Assembly (NCBI RefSeq): GCF_011390835.1
Contig: NZ_JAABRQ010000026.1
Span: 1-52,788, forward strand
DNA: 52,788 nt
From: Hydrogenophaga sp.
GTDB taxonomy: Bacteria > Pseudomonadota > Gammaproteobacteria > Burkholderiales > Burkholderiaceae_C
Direction: 5' to 3'
The notes beneath the pieces are model-generated. The model was not told where the DNA came from, searched no databases, and worked only from the letters and a program-made list of their open reading frames with translations. Of the stretch, positions 1 to 11,084 are shown piece by piece (positions within the stretch are counted from its first letter, which is position 1; every line of letters starts with the position of its first letter). A program made the translations under genes and the position numbers.

Positions 1-65
1 ATGGCGCTGCGCAGCACGTTGCGCCCAATGCGGCCAAAGCCGTTGATGCCGATCTTGATGGTCAT
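1..65 (-). CDS. gap: Glyceraldehyde-3-phosphate dehydrogenase, N-terminal fragment
   Basis: Only the first 21 codons lie in the window; the gene runs off the left edge. The reading MTIKIGINGFGRIGRNVLR is the canonical start of GAPDH, with the Rossmann GxGxxG nucleotide-binding loop (GFGRIG). The enzyme oxidises glyceraldehyde 3-phosphate to 1,3-bisphosphoglycerate with NAD(P) in glycolysis, gluconeogenesis or the Calvin cycle. It follows tkt on the same strand after 42 bases, so the two are probably co-transcribed, an arrangement common in Burkholderiales. The catalytic domain cannot be seen. Confidence 0.93.
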   Translation of the reverse strand, partial: MTIKIGINGFGRIGRNVLRSA

Positions 66-107
66 GGTCTCTTCTCCTTCAGGTCGATAAAAATGGGGGT
101 TGCAGAT

Positions 108-2174
108 TCACTTGCCGAGCACAGCGCGCACCGTATCGGCCACGTTCTCGGGCGTGAATCCAAAGTGTTCGAACAAGACCGGCGCGGGCGCCGACTCGCC
201 ATACGTGTCGAGGCCGACCACCGCGGCCACGCCGTATTTCCACCAGCCGTCGGTGGAGCCCATTTCCACCGCAATGCGCGGCAGGCCAGCGGGCAACACG
301 CTCGCCTTGTAGGCAGCGGTCTGGTGGTCAAACGTGGTGGTGCTGGGCATGGACACCACGCGAACCGCGATCTTGAATTCTTTGGCCAGCAACTCCTGGG
401 CCTTGAGCGCGAGCTGCACTTCGGAGCCGGTGGCGACGATCACCGCCTGCGCCTTCTTCTTCAGGCCCACCTCGGCGGGTTCGGCCAGCACATAAGCGCC
501 TTTGCTGATGTCTTCCAGACCCGCCTTGGGTGCGTAGGGCAGGTTTTGCCGGCTCAGCAGCAGCGCCGTGGGCTTGGCGGCGTTTTGCAGCGCGACCGCC
601 CAGGCCACGGCGGTCTCGGCCGTGTCGCATGGACGCCAGACGTCCAGATTCGGGATCAGGCGCAGGCTGGCGGCGTGCTCCACCGACTGGTGGGTGGGGC
701 CGTCTTCGCCCAGGCCGATGGAGTCGTGGGTGAACACGTGGATCACGCGCCGCTTCATCAGCGCGGCCATGCGGATGGCGTTGCGACTGTAGTCGGAGAA
801 GGTCAGGAATGTGCCACCGTAGGGGATGAAACCGCCATGCAGCGCGATGCCGTTCATGATCGCAGCCATGCCGAATTCGCGCACGCCGTAGTTGATGTGG
901 CGCCCGCCCTGACCGGCGTCGTTCTTCACCACGTTGCCCGCGAGATCGATGCGCAGCGCGGGTGTGCTCTTGGTGTTGGTTAGGTTGGAGCCGGTGAGGT
1001 CGGCGCTGCCGCCGAGCATCTCGGGCAAGGCGGCGGTGAAGGCTTCCAGCGCGATCTGGCTGGCCTTGCGGCTGGCCACGGTCTCGGCCTTGGTGTGGGC
1101 CGCTACCGCGGCGTCCGCCGCGACCTGAGCGAAACCCTTGGGCAGCTCGCCCTGCATGCGGCGGACGAACTCTTTGGCTTCGGCGGGGAAGGCGGACTTG
1201 TACGCGGCGAACTGGGCATTCCACTCAGCTTCCATCGCCTTGCCTGCGGCTTTCGCGTCCCACGCGGCGTACACGTCTCTGGGAATCACAAAAGGCGGGT
1301 GGCTCCAGCCCAAGGCTTCGCGCGTGAGCTTGATTTCTTCCGCACCGAGCGGCTCACCATGGGCCTTGGCGGTATTGGCCCGGTTTGGACTGCCTTTGCC
1401 GATGGCCGTCTTGCAGCAGATCAGGGTGGGCTTGTCGGCGCTGTTCTTCGCCGCGGCGATCGCGTGGTCAACGGCGTTGGCATCGTTGCCATCGACGGCA
1501 CGGATCACGTTCCAGCCGCAGGCCTCGAAGCGCTTGGGCGTGTCGTCGATGAACCAGGGTGCGACCTGGCCGTCAATTGAAATGCCGTTGTCGTCATACA
1601 GAGCGATCAGCTTGTTGAGTTTCCAGGCGCCGGCCAGACCCACCGCCTCGTGGCTGATGCCTTCCATCAGGCAACCATCGCCCAGGAAGACATAGGTGTG
1701 GTGGTCCACGATGGAGTGGCCATTGCGGTTGAATTCGCTGGCTAGCAGCTTCTCGGCGAGCGCCATCCCCACGGCGTTCGTGATGCCCTGGCCCAAGGGG
1801 CCGGTGGTGGTTTCCACGCCGGGCGTGTGACCGACCTCGGGGTGGCCGGCGGTCTTGCTGCCGAGCTGGCGGAAGTGCTTCAGCTCCTCGATCGGCAGCT
1901 TGTAGCCCGTGAGGTGCAACACAGCGTAGATCAACATCGAGGCGTGACCGTTGGACAGCACGAATCGGTCGCGGTTGGCCCAGGCTGGGTTTACCGGGTT
2001 GTGGCGCAGGTGGCGGCCCCAAAGCGCCACTGCCATGTCGGCCATGCCCATCGGCGCACCCGGGTGGCCCGAATTTGCGGCCTGTACCGCATCCATCGCC
2101 AGCGCGCGAATGGCGTTGGCCTGGGTCTGGAGCGAAACAGGGGGCTTTGTCGCGGTGCGGGCGTCGTCGGGCAT
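108..2174 (-). CDS. tkt: Transketolase
   Basis: Transketolase moves two-carbon ketol units between sugar phosphates using thiamine diphosphate, in the pentose phosphate pathway and, in autotrophs, the Calvin cycle. The 688-residue protein has normal length. Near the N-terminus [11 protein letters not shown] is the typical substrate/cofactor loop. Around residue 165 [13 protein letters not shown] starts the TPP-binding motif, which ends near NGISIDG. The pyrimidine domain has the conserved [15 protein letters not shown] around residue 490. The frame starts [12 protein letters not shown]; the family core begins about 15 residues later. gap follows immediately, so this is a central carbon operon. 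The upstream 110 bases separate it from the divergent murU. Confidence 0.97.
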   Translation of the reverse strand: MPDDARTATKPPVSLQTQANAIRALAMDAVQAANSGHPGAPMGMADMAVALWGRHLRHNPVNPAWANRDRFVLSNGHASMLIYAVLHLTGYKLPIEELKHFRQLGSKTAGHPEVGHTPGVETTTGPLGQGITNAVGMALAEKLLASEFNRNGHSIVDHHTYVFLGDGCLMEGISHEAVGLAGAWKLNKLIALYDDNGISIDGQVAPWFIDDTPKRFEACGWNVIRAVDGNDANAVDHAIAAAKNSADKPTLICCKTAIGKGSPNRANTAKAHGEPLGAEEIKLTREALGWSHPPFVIPRDVYAAWDAKAAGKAMEAEWNAQFAAYKSAFPAEAKEFVRRMQGELPKGFAQVAADAAVAAHTKAETVASRKASQIALEAFTAALPEMLGGSADLTGSNLTNTKSTPALRIDLAGNVVKNDAGQGGRHINYGVREFGMAAIMNGIALHGGFIPYGGTFLTFSDYSRNAIRMAALMKRRVIHVFTHDSIGLGEDGPTHQSVEHAASLRLIPNLDVWRPCDTAETAVAWAVALQNAAKPTALLLSRQNLPYAPKAGLEDISKGAYVLAEPAEVGLKKKAQAVIVATGSEVQLALKAQELLAKEFKIAVRVVSMPSTTTFDHQTAAYKASVLPAGLPRIAVEMGSTDGWWKYGVAAVVGLDTYGESAPAPVLFEHFGFTPENVADTVRAVLGK

Positions 2175-2284
2175 GGCAGTGGGGGGGTGAGGGTAATGAA
2201 GAGAAGAAGGCGCGAACGCACCAAACCCCCGATTTTACGGGGCCGTCGTTCACGCCCTGGCGGGCGCTGAGTCAATAATGCGGC

Positions 2285-3049
2285 GTGCGCTTGTCCACCC
2301 CCGATCATCCCGTCGCCGCCATGCTGCTGGCCGCAGGCCGTGGCATGCGCATGCGCCCCCTCACCGACACCTGCCCCAAACCGCTGCTGCCGGTGCAAGG
2401 CAAGCCGCTAATGCAGTGGACGATGGAGGCGCTTGCGCGGGGCGGGTTCAAACGCCTGGTGATCAACACCGCCTGGCTGGGTGACCAGATCGAGGCCCAC
2501 TTTGCCGGCTGGTCCCAGCATCACCCGGGCGCCGAGTTGCGCTTCTCGCACGAAGATCAGGACTTTGGTTATGCGCTGGAGACTGCAGGAGGCGTCTCGC
2601 GCGCGCTTCCCCTGCTGGGCGAGGTGTTCTGGGTGCTGGCGGGCGATGTCTACACGCCCGACTTCATATTCAGCCAGGCCAGCGTGGAGCGCTTTGTGAC
2701 CAGTGGCCGGCTGGCCCACATCTGGCTGGTGCCCAATCCGCCGCACAACCCGCGCGGCGACTTTGCTCTAAGCGCCGACGGGCTCGCGCTCAGCGAGGGA
2801 CCCGAACGCCACACCTACAGCACCATCGGTCTGTACCGGCGTGCGCTGTTCGAGCCACCCTGGTGCGATACCTTGGTGGGCAACCCGCAGGGCACGGCCG
2901 CGCCTCTGGCGCCGCTGCTGCGCGCCGCGATGGCCGCTGGCGAGGTGAGCGCCGAGCTGTTCACCGGGCACTGGACCGATGTCGGTACACCGGAGCGGCT
3001 GAAGGAATTGAACGTACTCCCCGCGCCGCCTGCCGCGTCACACCCCTGA
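2285..3049 (+). CDS. murU: N-acetylmuramate-1-phosphate uridylyltransferase (MurU-like nucleotidyltransferase)
   Basis: MurU converts MurNAc-1-phosphate and UTP to UDP-MurNAc in the anabolic peptidoglycan recycling route of Pseudomonas and many betaproteobacteria. The 254-residue protein shows the nucleotidyltransferase signature LAAGRGMRMRPLTDTCPKP at about residues 15-33, the metal-binding GDVYTPDF near 120, and the C-terminal TDVGTPERLKELN typical of this subfamily. The start is a GTG at 2285. A later ATG (2321) would cut into the first beta strand, so GTG is preferred. Its partner kinase AmgK is encoded about 12 kb away rather than next door. pepP follows after 49 bases. A generic sugar-phosphate nucleotidyltransferase cannot be excluded, but an AmgK homologue in the window supports MurU. 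Confidence 0.85.
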   Translation: MRLSTPDHPVAAMLLAAGRGMRMRPLTDTCPKPLLPVQGKPLMQWTMEALARGGFKRLVINTAWLGDQIEAHFAGWSQHHPGAELRFSHEDQDFGYALETAGGVSRALPLLGEVFWVLAGDVYTPDFIFSQASVERFVTSGRLAHIWLVPNPPHNPRGDFALSADGLALSEGPERHTYSTIGLYRRALFEPPWCDTLVGNPQGTAAPLAPLLRAAMAAGEVSAELFTGHWTDVGTPERLKELNVLPAPPAASHP

Positions 3050-3098
3050 AGGGGGACGCAGACCCGTCGCGCAATAGGTGCGCGCCAAAACATAGAGA

Positions 3099-4505
3099 AT
3101 GGTGCCCATGGACGCACACACCTCATTCGCCCTTTACGCCGAGCGCCGTGCGCGCCTGGCCGCTCAGCTGGGCCCTGGTGGCATCGCCATTGTGCCCACC
3201 GCCCCTGAGCGCACCCGCAACCGCGACAGCGAATACCTGTTTCGCTTCGACAGCTATTTCTACTACCTCACCGGCTTCACCGAGCCCAATGCCTGGCTGG
3301 TGATCACCGCCGAGGGAGAGAGCACGCTGTTCTGCAACCCCAAGGACCTGGAACGCGAGATCTGGGACGGCTACCGGCTCGGCCCGGGAGCAGCGCCCGG
3401 CGCGCTGGGCGTGCAGCAGGCCCACCCGACGCCAGCGCTGGACGTCGAGCTGCCCAAGTTGCTGGAGAACCGGCGCACGGTGTGGTTTCCGTTCGCCATC
3501 CACGCCGGGCTGGAAGGCCGTGTTGATGGCTGGCTGCAAAAAGTGCGCACGCGCGTCCGATACGGCGCGCTCTGCCCTGATGCCCAGCGCGACCTGTGCG
3601 GCCTGCTAGATGAGATGCGACTGCTGAAAGACGCGCACGAGATCGCCATCATGAAGCGCGCCGGGCAGATCAGTGCCCAGGCCCACATCCGCGCCATGCA
3701 GCGCAGCGCCGCCATGATCCGCGCCGGCGAAGACGTGCGCGAGTACCACCTGGACGCTGAGCTGTTGCACGAGTTCCGCCAGCACGGCTCACAGTACCCG
3801 GCCTACGGCAGCATCGTCGCCGCCGGCGCCAACGCCTGTGTCTTGCACTACCGTGCCGACAACGCACCGGTGCGCGACGGCGATCTGGTGCTGATCGACG
3901 CCGGTTGTGAGCTCGACGGCTACGCCTCGGACATCACGCGCACCTTCCCGGCCAACGGCAAGTTCACCGGGCCACAGCGCGACCTTTACAACCTAGTGTT
4001 GGCCAGCCAGGAGGCCGCCGTGGCCGCCACCCGGCCGGGTGCGCGTTTTGTCGATCCGCACGACGCCACGGTTCGCGTGCTGGCGCAGGGCATGCTCGAC
4101 CTGGGCCTGCTCAACAAGAACGATGTCGGCCATCTGGACGACGTGATCGCGCAGCGCCACTACTTCCGCCACTACATGCACCGAACCGGCCACTGGCTGG
4201 GGCTTGACGTGCACGATTGCGGCAGCTACGTGGAGCCGGGTGAGGTGGGTACGACGAGCGAGCGAAAGGATCCGCTTTCAGGTGAGATCATCAAGGACCG
4301 GCCCAGCCGCATACTGCGCCCCGGCATGGTGTTGACCATCGAGCCCGGGCTGTATGTGAGCCCCGCTGCCGATGTGCCCAAGCACTTCTGGAACATGGGC
4401 ATCCGCATCGAGGACGACGCGGTGGTCACCGAGACGGGCTGCGAGCTGATGAGCCGTGGCGTCCCGGTGGTCGCCGATGAGATCGAGGCCTTGATGCGCG
4501 CCTGA
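3099..4505 (+). CDS. pepP: Xaa-Pro aminopeptidase (aminopeptidase P, M24B)
   Basis: Aminopeptidase P removes the N-terminal residue from peptides whose second residue is proline. The 468-residue protein has an N-terminal AMP_N domain (about 1-140) and a C-terminal pita-bread M24 domain. Two-metal ligands are visible: the Asp residues of LIDAGCELDGYASDITRTF, the His of HRTGHWLGLDVHD, and the Glu residues of TIEPGLY (about 415) and RIEDDAVV (about 438). Length matches proteobacterial PepP. It lies in the murU-pepP-MOSC-pfkB plus-strand run; the MOSC gene begins 10 bases after its stop, so coupling is likely. Confidence 0.96.
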   Translation: MVPMDAHTSFALYAERRARLAAQLGPGGIAIVPTAPERTRNRDSEYLFRFDSYFYYLTGFTEPNAWLVITAEGESTLFCNPKDLEREIWDGYRLGPGAAPGALGVQQAHPTPALDVELPKLLENRRTVWFPFAIHAGLEGRVDGWLQKVRTRVRYGALCPDAQRDLCGLLDEMRLLKDAHEIAIMKRAGQISAQAHIRAMQRSAAMIRAGEDVREYHLDAELLHEFRQHGSQYPAYGSIVAAGANACVLHYRADNAPVRDGDLVLIDAGCELDGYASDITRTFPANGKFTGPQRDLYNLVLASQEAAVAATRPGARFVDPHDATVRVLAQGMLDLGLLNKNDVGHLDDVIAQRHYFRHYMHRTGHWLGLDVHDCGSYVEPGEVGTTSERKDPLSGEIIKDRPSRILRPGMVLTIEPGLYVSPAADVPKHFWNMGIRIEDDAVVTETGCELMSRGVPVVADEIEALMRA

Positions 4506-4515
4506 GCAAGCGGCT

Positions 4516-5091
4516 ATGCGGGTCGTCAGCGTCAACGTGGGTCAATTGCGGCCGCTTCGTGTGGGTCAGCGGGACTTGCTAAGCGGCATCGGCAAGACCC
4601 CGGCGCATGGGCCGGTGGCGGTGCAAGCGCTGGGCCTGGCGGGGGATGAACAGGCAGACCTGAGCGTGCACGGCGGCCTCGCCAAGGCGGTGTACGCCTA
4701 CCCCGTTGAGCACCTGCTGTTCTGGACCGAGCAGCGCCGCGCGCACGATGTGAGCCTGTTTGACGAACCGCTGCCGCCCGGCTTTCTGGGCGAGAACCTG
4801 AGTATCGAAGGCCTGCTGGAAGACCGGGTGTGGATCGGCGATGAGCTTCACTTTCCCAACTGCGTGTTGCGCGTGACCGCACCGCGCGAACCTTGCGGGA
4901 AATTCAACGCGGTGATGGGCCTGAACACCGCGGGCAGACTCATGATGCAGCAGGGTTGCCCGGGCTTTTACCTAGCCGTGGCCCAGGGCGGCACGATCGA
5001 AGCGGGACAGGCGTTTTCGGTGGTGGCCGGCTCCCAGGGCCTGAGCGTGCGCGATGCGTTCAGCGCCCGGCGTCTCAAGCACCTGCGCTGA
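4516..5091 (+). CDS. MOSC domain protein (YiiM-like)
   Basis: This 191-residue protein belongs to the MOSC superfamily, related to the molybdenum cofactor sulfurase C-terminal domain and to E. coli YiiM. YiiM-type proteins bind molybdenum cofactor and reduce N-hydroxylated compounds in some species. The family cysteine is in VTAPREPCGKFN (about residue 125). DLSVHGG and FLGENL are also typical of YiiM-like proteins. It starts 10 bases after pepP and its TGA overlaps an ATG in the frame of the next gene (ATGA at 5091), so it sits in a compact transcription unit. The substrate is not inferable from sequence. Confidence 0.85.
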   Translation: MRVVSVNVGQLRPLRVGQRDLLSGIGKTPAHGPVAVQALGLAGDEQADLSVHGGLAKAVYAYPVEHLLFWTEQRRAHDVSLFDEPLPPGFLGENLSIEGLLEDRVWIGDELHFPNCVLRVTAPREPCGKFNAVMGLNTAGRLMMQQGCPGFYLAVAQGGTIEAGQAFSVVAGSQGLSVRDAFSARRLKHLR

Positions 5092-5120
5092 TGGCGGGTC
5101 GACTTGGGGTACAAACCAGC

Positions 5121-6083
5121 ATGCCCTCCACCGCCACACCGCTTCGGGTCCTGTGCCTGACCATGAACCCGTCGGTGGATCTGGCCACACGCACCCTGCA
5201 AGTCGTTCCCACGCACAAGCTTCGTTGCGACGCCACGCAGCATGACGCAGGTGGCGGCGGCGTCAATGTGGCGCGCGTGCTCACTCGCCTGGGTGGCACC
5301 TGCCAGGCCCTCTGTCCCGCCGGTGGCCCCAGCGGCGAATGGCTCAAGCAACGGATGGCAGACGAAGGCCTGTTGACCACTTACCTGCCGCTTGAGGGTG
5401 AGACGCGTGTCAGCTTCACGGTACATGAAGCGGCTACGGGGTCCGAGTTTCGGTTTGTCATGCCCGGCCCTGCATTGAGCGATGCGGAGTGGAGAGGCTG
5501 CCTGCAGCATCTTTCGGACCTGGACGATTTTCCTGACCTGCTCGTCGCCAGCGGTAGCCTGCCGCCGGGCGTGCCGGTCGACTTTTATGCCCAGGTGGCC
5601 CAACTGTGCCAGGCACGCGGTGGACGGCTCGTACTCGACGGCTCCGGCCCCGCGCTGGCCGCTGCGCTGGCCGAGGGGGTGTACTTGGTCAAGCCCAATC
5701 TGCGCGAGCTCGTCGAGCTGGCGGGCCAGCCGCTGGAATCAACTGAGCAATGGCAGGCTGCTGCCCGTGGGCTGGTGGAGACCGGTTCGGCCGAAGTGGT
5801 GGCGCTCACGCTGGGCCACCTGGGCGCGGTGCTGGTCACCCGCGAAGGTGTGTGGACCGCAAATGCCTTGCCGGTTAAGGTGGTCAGCGCTGTGGGCGCG
5901 GGCGACAGTTTTGTGGGCGGGCTGGTGTGGGCATTGCAGCAGGGCCAGACCATGCTAGACGCATTTGCCTGGGGCATGTCCGCCGGGACGGGGGCACTGC
6001 TCAGCGCCAGCACCGGACTTTGCTGCGCCGAGGATGCGGTGCAGTTGCGCGGTCAGGTACACCTCCACCGGCTGACGATCTAG
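5121..6083 (+). CDS. pfkB: 6-phosphofructokinase isozyme 2 type (PfkB family)
   Basis: The 320-residue protein is a ribokinase-fold sugar kinase that phosphorylates fructose 6-phosphate in glycolysis. The N-terminal stretch LCLTMNPSVDLATRT and the following HKLRCDATQHDAGGGGVNVA match the E. coli Pfk-2 pattern more closely than FruK. LVKPNLREL and the catalytic GAGDSFVGGLVWAL (Asp near 268) are present, and GLCCAEDA near the end also matches Pfk-2. I chose ATG 5121, preceded by a weak G-rich stretch; an in-frame ATG at 5091 overlapping the MOSC stop would add 10 residues. A 1-phosphofructokinase role cannot be fully excluded, but no fructose PTS genes are nearby. Confidence 0.88.
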   Translation: MPSTATPLRVLCLTMNPSVDLATRTLQVVPTHKLRCDATQHDAGGGGVNVARVLTRLGGTCQALCPAGGPSGEWLKQRMADEGLLTTYLPLEGETRVSFTVHEAATGSEFRFVMPGPALSDAEWRGCLQHLSDLDDFPDLLVASGSLPPGVPVDFYAQVAQLCQARGGRLVLDGSGPALAAALAEGVYLVKPNLRELVELAGQPLESTEQWQAAARGLVETGSAEVVALTLGHLGAVLVTREGVWTANALPVKVVSAVGAGDSFVGGLVWALQQGQTMLDAFAWGMSAGTGALLSASTGLCCAEDAVQLRGQVHLHRLTI

Positions 6084-6138
6084 ACCCTCGCGGCGCGCTG
6101 CCCGGGGGTGACGCCACCCAATGATTGTGAGGGGGCGC

Positions 6139-6264
6139 TCAGGATCGGAGCCTGTTTGGTGTGGGGTGAAACTCGGTATACGCGCGGCCCGTTCGGCTGC
6201 CTCCGCCATCTGCCTGGAGCAAGTTGTATTCCTCGTTGCTCTCAGGGTCGATGGTTGGTGTCAC
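6139..6264 (-). CDS. Possible small protein (41 aa) downstream of a Fur-box-like site
   Basis: A GTG-initiated frame encodes 41 residues beginning VTPTIDPESNEEYNLLQADG and ending with a basic, proline-containing tail. An AAAGG sequence lies about six bases before the GTG, a fair ribosome binding site. A Fur-box-like sequence lies about 35 bases upstream. I recognise no family. The composition (acidic N-terminus, no transmembrane segment) is compatible with a real small cytoplasmic protein. The short length means chance cannot be excluded. Confidence 0.3.
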   Translation of the reverse strand: MTPTIDPESNEEYNLLQADGGGSRTGRAYTEFHPTPNRLRS

Positions 6265-6298
6265 GGCGCGCCTTTCATACAAACTCGATGCAGTTTAT

Positions 6299-6317
6299 GA
6301 GAACGATTCGCATTTGA
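6299..6317 (-). promoter_or_regulatory. Fur-box-like sequence
   Basis: The 19 bases match the 19-bp Fur consensus GATAATGATAATCATTATC at about 11 positions, with the core GA.AA.GAT..CATT retained. It lies about 35 bases before the GTG of the 41-residue minus-strand frame. Iron-dependent repression of that frame, or of the maeB side, is inferred only. Confidence 0.4.
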
Positions 6318-6591
6318 TTGGATGTCATGTCGAGCGAAGGGTCTGAAGCCCATGGAGGCTGGGCGGATCGCAATGGCGCCCAGGTTGCCTGCCGCCGCCA
6401 AGCCTGCCCGACCATGGGTTCGGCGACGGTCAGTGTCCAAACCGTCCCGAGATGGCGCATTCCCCCGCAAAATGTCAGGACCGTTGCGCCTACAGCACGC
6501 GTCGCGCACTGCACACAGATCAGGACCTCACATTTAGAATGTGCGACTAACTTTCACAATGCAGAAAATGCACCCGGCAGGAGACATGGCC

Positions 6592-8922
<2,331 letters not shown>

Positions 8923-8989
8923 TATTTCCACAAAAAGCAAGTACTAACTTTTTTTCACAAGTTCGTTCGCTGAACCTGCTCATTTATTC

Positions 8990-9008
8990 AGCAAATGCTT
9001 GCTTTTTT
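8990..9008 (+). terminator. Weak intrinsic terminator after maeB
   Basis: A 5-bp stem AGCAA/TTGCT with loop ATGC is followed by six T residues. It sits about 70 bases after the maeB stop and before the RNase gene. The short A/T-containing stem makes termination efficiency doubtful. Confidence 0.35.
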
Positions 9009-9132
9009 GCAACGGTTCGGGCACACTCATTCCTTGGAATTTCAGGGTTAACCCGCCCATCCAGAGGTGTACCGGAATCCGCTCCGGCGGCCAGTAAGGG
9101 CGGGTTGATTCGTATCAGGAACAGGGATTTTC

Positions 9133-9570
9133 ATGGGTCTGCAACAGATCCGGGGTGGCAAAGGGAGCAGGTTGAAAGTCGGCGCATGGGTGCTGGCAAC
9201 GGCTTTGGCGATGGGTCTGGGCACCACGTTGGTGCAAAACCGGACTCCTGCCAGTCCCGACGGCTTTTCCGGATCGAGCGCCAACTCGGTAGCGCTAGCC
9301 GCGCTCCCGCCGCAAGGTCGTGATGTGATGGCGCAGATCCGCGAAGGTGGCCCCTTCCGCTACGAGAAGGATGGCACGGTGTTCGGCAATCGCGAACGCC
9401 TGTTGCCTGGTCAGACACGGGGCTACTACCGCGAATACACGGTGCCAACGCCAGGCCTGAGTCATCGGGGCGCTCGAAGGATCGTGTGTGGCGGGCAGCA
9501 ACCGCGGGAACCTGAGATGTGTTTTTACACCGAGGACCACTACAGCAGCTTTCGGCTGATCGTGCAGTGA
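9133..9570 (+). CDS. Exported guanyl-specific ribonuclease (barnase / RNase Sa family)
   Basis: This 145-residue protein has one N-terminal hydrophobic segment (about 16-34) that would export it as a signal peptide or tether it to the membrane. It is followed by a small secreted RNase domain (about 52-145). ALPPQGRDVMAQI, GPFRYEKDGTVFGNRE and GYYREYTVPTPG align closely with Streptomyces RNase Sa. The catalytic set appears complete: Glu101 (E of YYREYTV), Arg112 and Arg116 (HRGARRI) and His136 (EDHYSSF). Such enzymes cleave single-stranded RNA after guanine. Two cysteines (119 and 130) may form a disulfide. The barstar-family inhibitor is encoded immediately downstream, the expected toxin-immunity order. 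Confidence 0.9.
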   Translation: MGLQQIRGGKGSRLKVGAWVLATALAMGLGTTLVQNRTPASPDGFSGSSANSVALAALPPQGRDVMAQIREGGPFRYEKDGTVFGNRERLLPGQTRGYYREYTVPTPGLSHRGARRIVCGGQQPREPEMCFYTEDHYSSFRLIVQ

Positions 9571-9623
9571 GCCTGGGTGGTGAGTTTGAATTTTTAACCT
9601 TGACTGTAGAAAGAGACGCGGAG

Positions 9624-10163
9624 ATGGACACGCCACTTCGTAACGTACGCCCTAACATCGTTCAGTCGATTCGCGCCTATGGCGTGAAGGAACTGCAGGC
9701 TGCTGCCGAGCATCTCGGCCACCACTTCCTTTACGCCAATCTGGCCAAGGCCCAAAGCAAACAGGACGTGCTGGAGCTGATTGCGGCCCAGTACACGCTG
9801 CCTTCGCACTTCGGCAAGAACTTCGACGCGCTGTACGACTGCATGACCGACATGGTGCACAAGTCGGGTCCACAGACTGGCTTCATCGTCGTGCTGGAGC
9901 ACATCCCGGCACACGCCAAGTTCGACAAGGAAGCGCGCGAGCAACTGCTAGACATCTTCCGCGACGCAGCCGACTACTGGAGCGATCGGCGCATCCCGTT
10001 CCGCTGCTTCTACTCGTTCTCGGTGGCGCGCACACCCAAAGGCGAAGAGCCGATCGAGGTCGAAAGCGAGCCCATGCCCACCGACAAGCTGCTTGACGTA
10101 AGTCCAATGGCGCTGCGCATGAGCAGCCCGTTCAACGCTGGGTACTGGCTGGCGGCAGCCTGA
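9624..10163 (+). CDS. Barstar-family RNase inhibitor
   Basis: Barstar proteins bind and block barnase-type RNases in the cytoplasm. This 179-residue protein contains the family core at about 35-125. TLPSHFGKNFDALYDCMTDM corresponds to the barnase-binding helix of barstar; Asp68 and Asp72 align with the key Asp35 and Asp39, and Tyr71 takes the place of Trp38. It is about twice the length of classical barstar (about 90 aa), with an N-terminal extension of some 33 residues and a C-terminal extension of about 60 that I cannot assign. ATG 9624 is chosen because it follows a purine-rich stretch and lies after the RNase stop. The gap of 53 bases suggests co-transcription. Confidence 0.88.
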   Translation: MDTPLRNVRPNIVQSIRAYGVKELQAAAEHLGHHFLYANLAKAQSKQDVLELIAAQYTLPSHFGKNFDALYDCMTDMVHKSGPQTGFIVVLEHIPAHAKFDKEAREQLLDIFRDAADYWSDRRIPFRCFYSFSVARTPKGEEPIEVESEPMPTDKLLDVSPMALRMSSPFNAGYWLAAA

Positions 10164-10210
10164 CTCCCCCCGCGCCGCGCCTGCGGCCTGGCAAAGCCAG
10201 TTCCGCGGCA
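10164..10210 (-). repeat. Partial inverted copy of the intergenic repeat
   Basis: Read on the minus strand this stretch gives GCCGCGGAACTGGCTTTGCC and then a GC-rich block. That matches the left half of the repeats at 35656, 39897 and 43502 (GCCGCGGAACCGGCT..GCCGG). It starts directly at the barstar stop codon. Confidence 0.6.
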
Positions 10211-10235
10211 TTCTTGAACAACATCCCCTCAGGCG

Positions 10236-10264
10236 AAAAGCCGCTGCAAACACAGCGGCTTTTT
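10236..10264. terminator. Bidirectional intrinsic terminator between barstar gene and rsmA
   Basis: A perfect 11-bp stem AAAAGCCGCTG / CAGCGGCTTTT encloses the loop CAAACA, with a T-run on each strand. It serves the two convergent genes on either side. Confidence 0.88.
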
Positions 10265-10279
10265 GCCCATGCGGGCTGA

Positions 10280-11059
10280 TCAAGGCTGAATGGACTGTGC
10301 GAGTGACACGTACTCGCTCACCGGCACCTCTTCCGCTCGGCGCTGCAAATCAAACTCGCTGGCGAAGCCGCGCGTCTCCAGCCACTTGCCCAGCGTGTTG
10401 CGCAAGATTTTTCGACGCTGGCTGAAGGCCACCTGGACCAGTTCGCCGTACAGCTTCAAATCGATGTCAGGTGGCTCGGCCAGCGGCACCATGCGCACCA
10501 CAGCGCTGTCCACCCGCGGCGGCGGATCGAAGCTTTCTGGCGGTACGAACAGCACGTTGTCCATCGAGTAGCGCCACTGCAGCATGACGCTCAGGCGGCT
10601 GTAATCGCTGGTGGCGGGTTTTGCCACCATGCGATCGATCACCTCCTTCTGCAGCATGAAAAGCTGGTCGCGCACCACCGCCACGTGATCGAGCAGGTGA
10701 AACAGGATGGGCGTGGAGATGTTGTAGGGCAGGTTACCCACCACCCTGAGCCCTGCCGCGGGTGCACCACCCCTCCCAACCTGCTGGGCCAAAGCACTGA
10801 AATCCACCTTCAGCACATCGGACTCAACCACCCGAAGCAGTGGGTGCTCGCGCAACCGAGCCGCCAGGTCGCGGTCCAGCTCGACCACCGTTAGGGAACC
10901 CAGGCGCTCGACCAGCGGTTGAGTGAGTGCGGCCAAGCCCGGGCCGATCTCGACCATGTCGTCACCCGGCTGGGGTGCGATCGCAGCCACGATGGCATCG
11001 ATGACCCTGCCATCGGTCAGGAAGTGTTGGCCGAAGCGCTTGCGCGCCACGTGTTTCAT
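10280..11059 (-). CDS. rsmA: 16S rRNA dimethyladenosine transferase (RsmA/KsgA)
   Basis: RsmA dimethylates two adjacent adenines in helix 45 of 16S rRNA late in 30S assembly. The 259-residue protein opens with [10 protein letters not shown], the family hallmark. SAM-binding motif I is [11 protein letters not shown] (about 37-47), and motif IV is NLPYNIS (about 117-123). The length is standard. The gene lies downstream of surA and lptD on the same strand; lptD-surA-rsmA is a widely conserved order (in enterobacteria lptD-surA-pdxA-rsmA). The start [13 protein letters not shown] leaves the usual short leader. The surA stop is 25 bases upstream. Confidence 0.97.
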   Translation of the reverse strand: MKHVARKRFGQHFLTDGRVIDAIVAAIAPQPGDDMVEIGPGLAALTQPLVERLGSLTVVELDRDLAARLREHPLLRVVESDVLKVDFSALAQQVGRGGAPAAGLRVVGNLPYNISTPILFHLLDHVAVVRDQLFMLQKEVIDRMVAKPATSDYSRLSVMLQWRYSMDNVLFVPPESFDPPPRVDSAVVRMVPLAEPPDIDLKLYGELVQVAFSQRRKILRNTLGKWLETRGFASEFDLQRRAEEVPVSEYVSLAQSIQP

Positions 11060-11084
11060 GCGCTACCTCGATCGCCGCGGAGCA

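Larger units (their letters stand above)
6084..6591. other. 508-base intergenic region upstream of maeB
   Basis: No recognisable family gene is found here. The first 40 bases carry a G-rich stretch ending GGGGGTGACGCC, which resembles the tail of the intergenic repeat found elsewhere in the window. Positions 6299-6317 resemble a Fur box and a small minus-strand reading frame follows (6139-6264). The stretch 6320-6540 has reading frames on both strands that I cannot assign, and may be decayed sequence or an untranslated leader. The maeB promoter must lie in this region but no convincing -35/-10 pair stands out. Confidence 0.5.

Noticed and set aside
5121..6083. Assignment as 1-phosphofructokinase (fruK)
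   Set aside because: N-terminal and C-terminal patterns match Pfk-2 better and no fructose PTS gene is adjacent.
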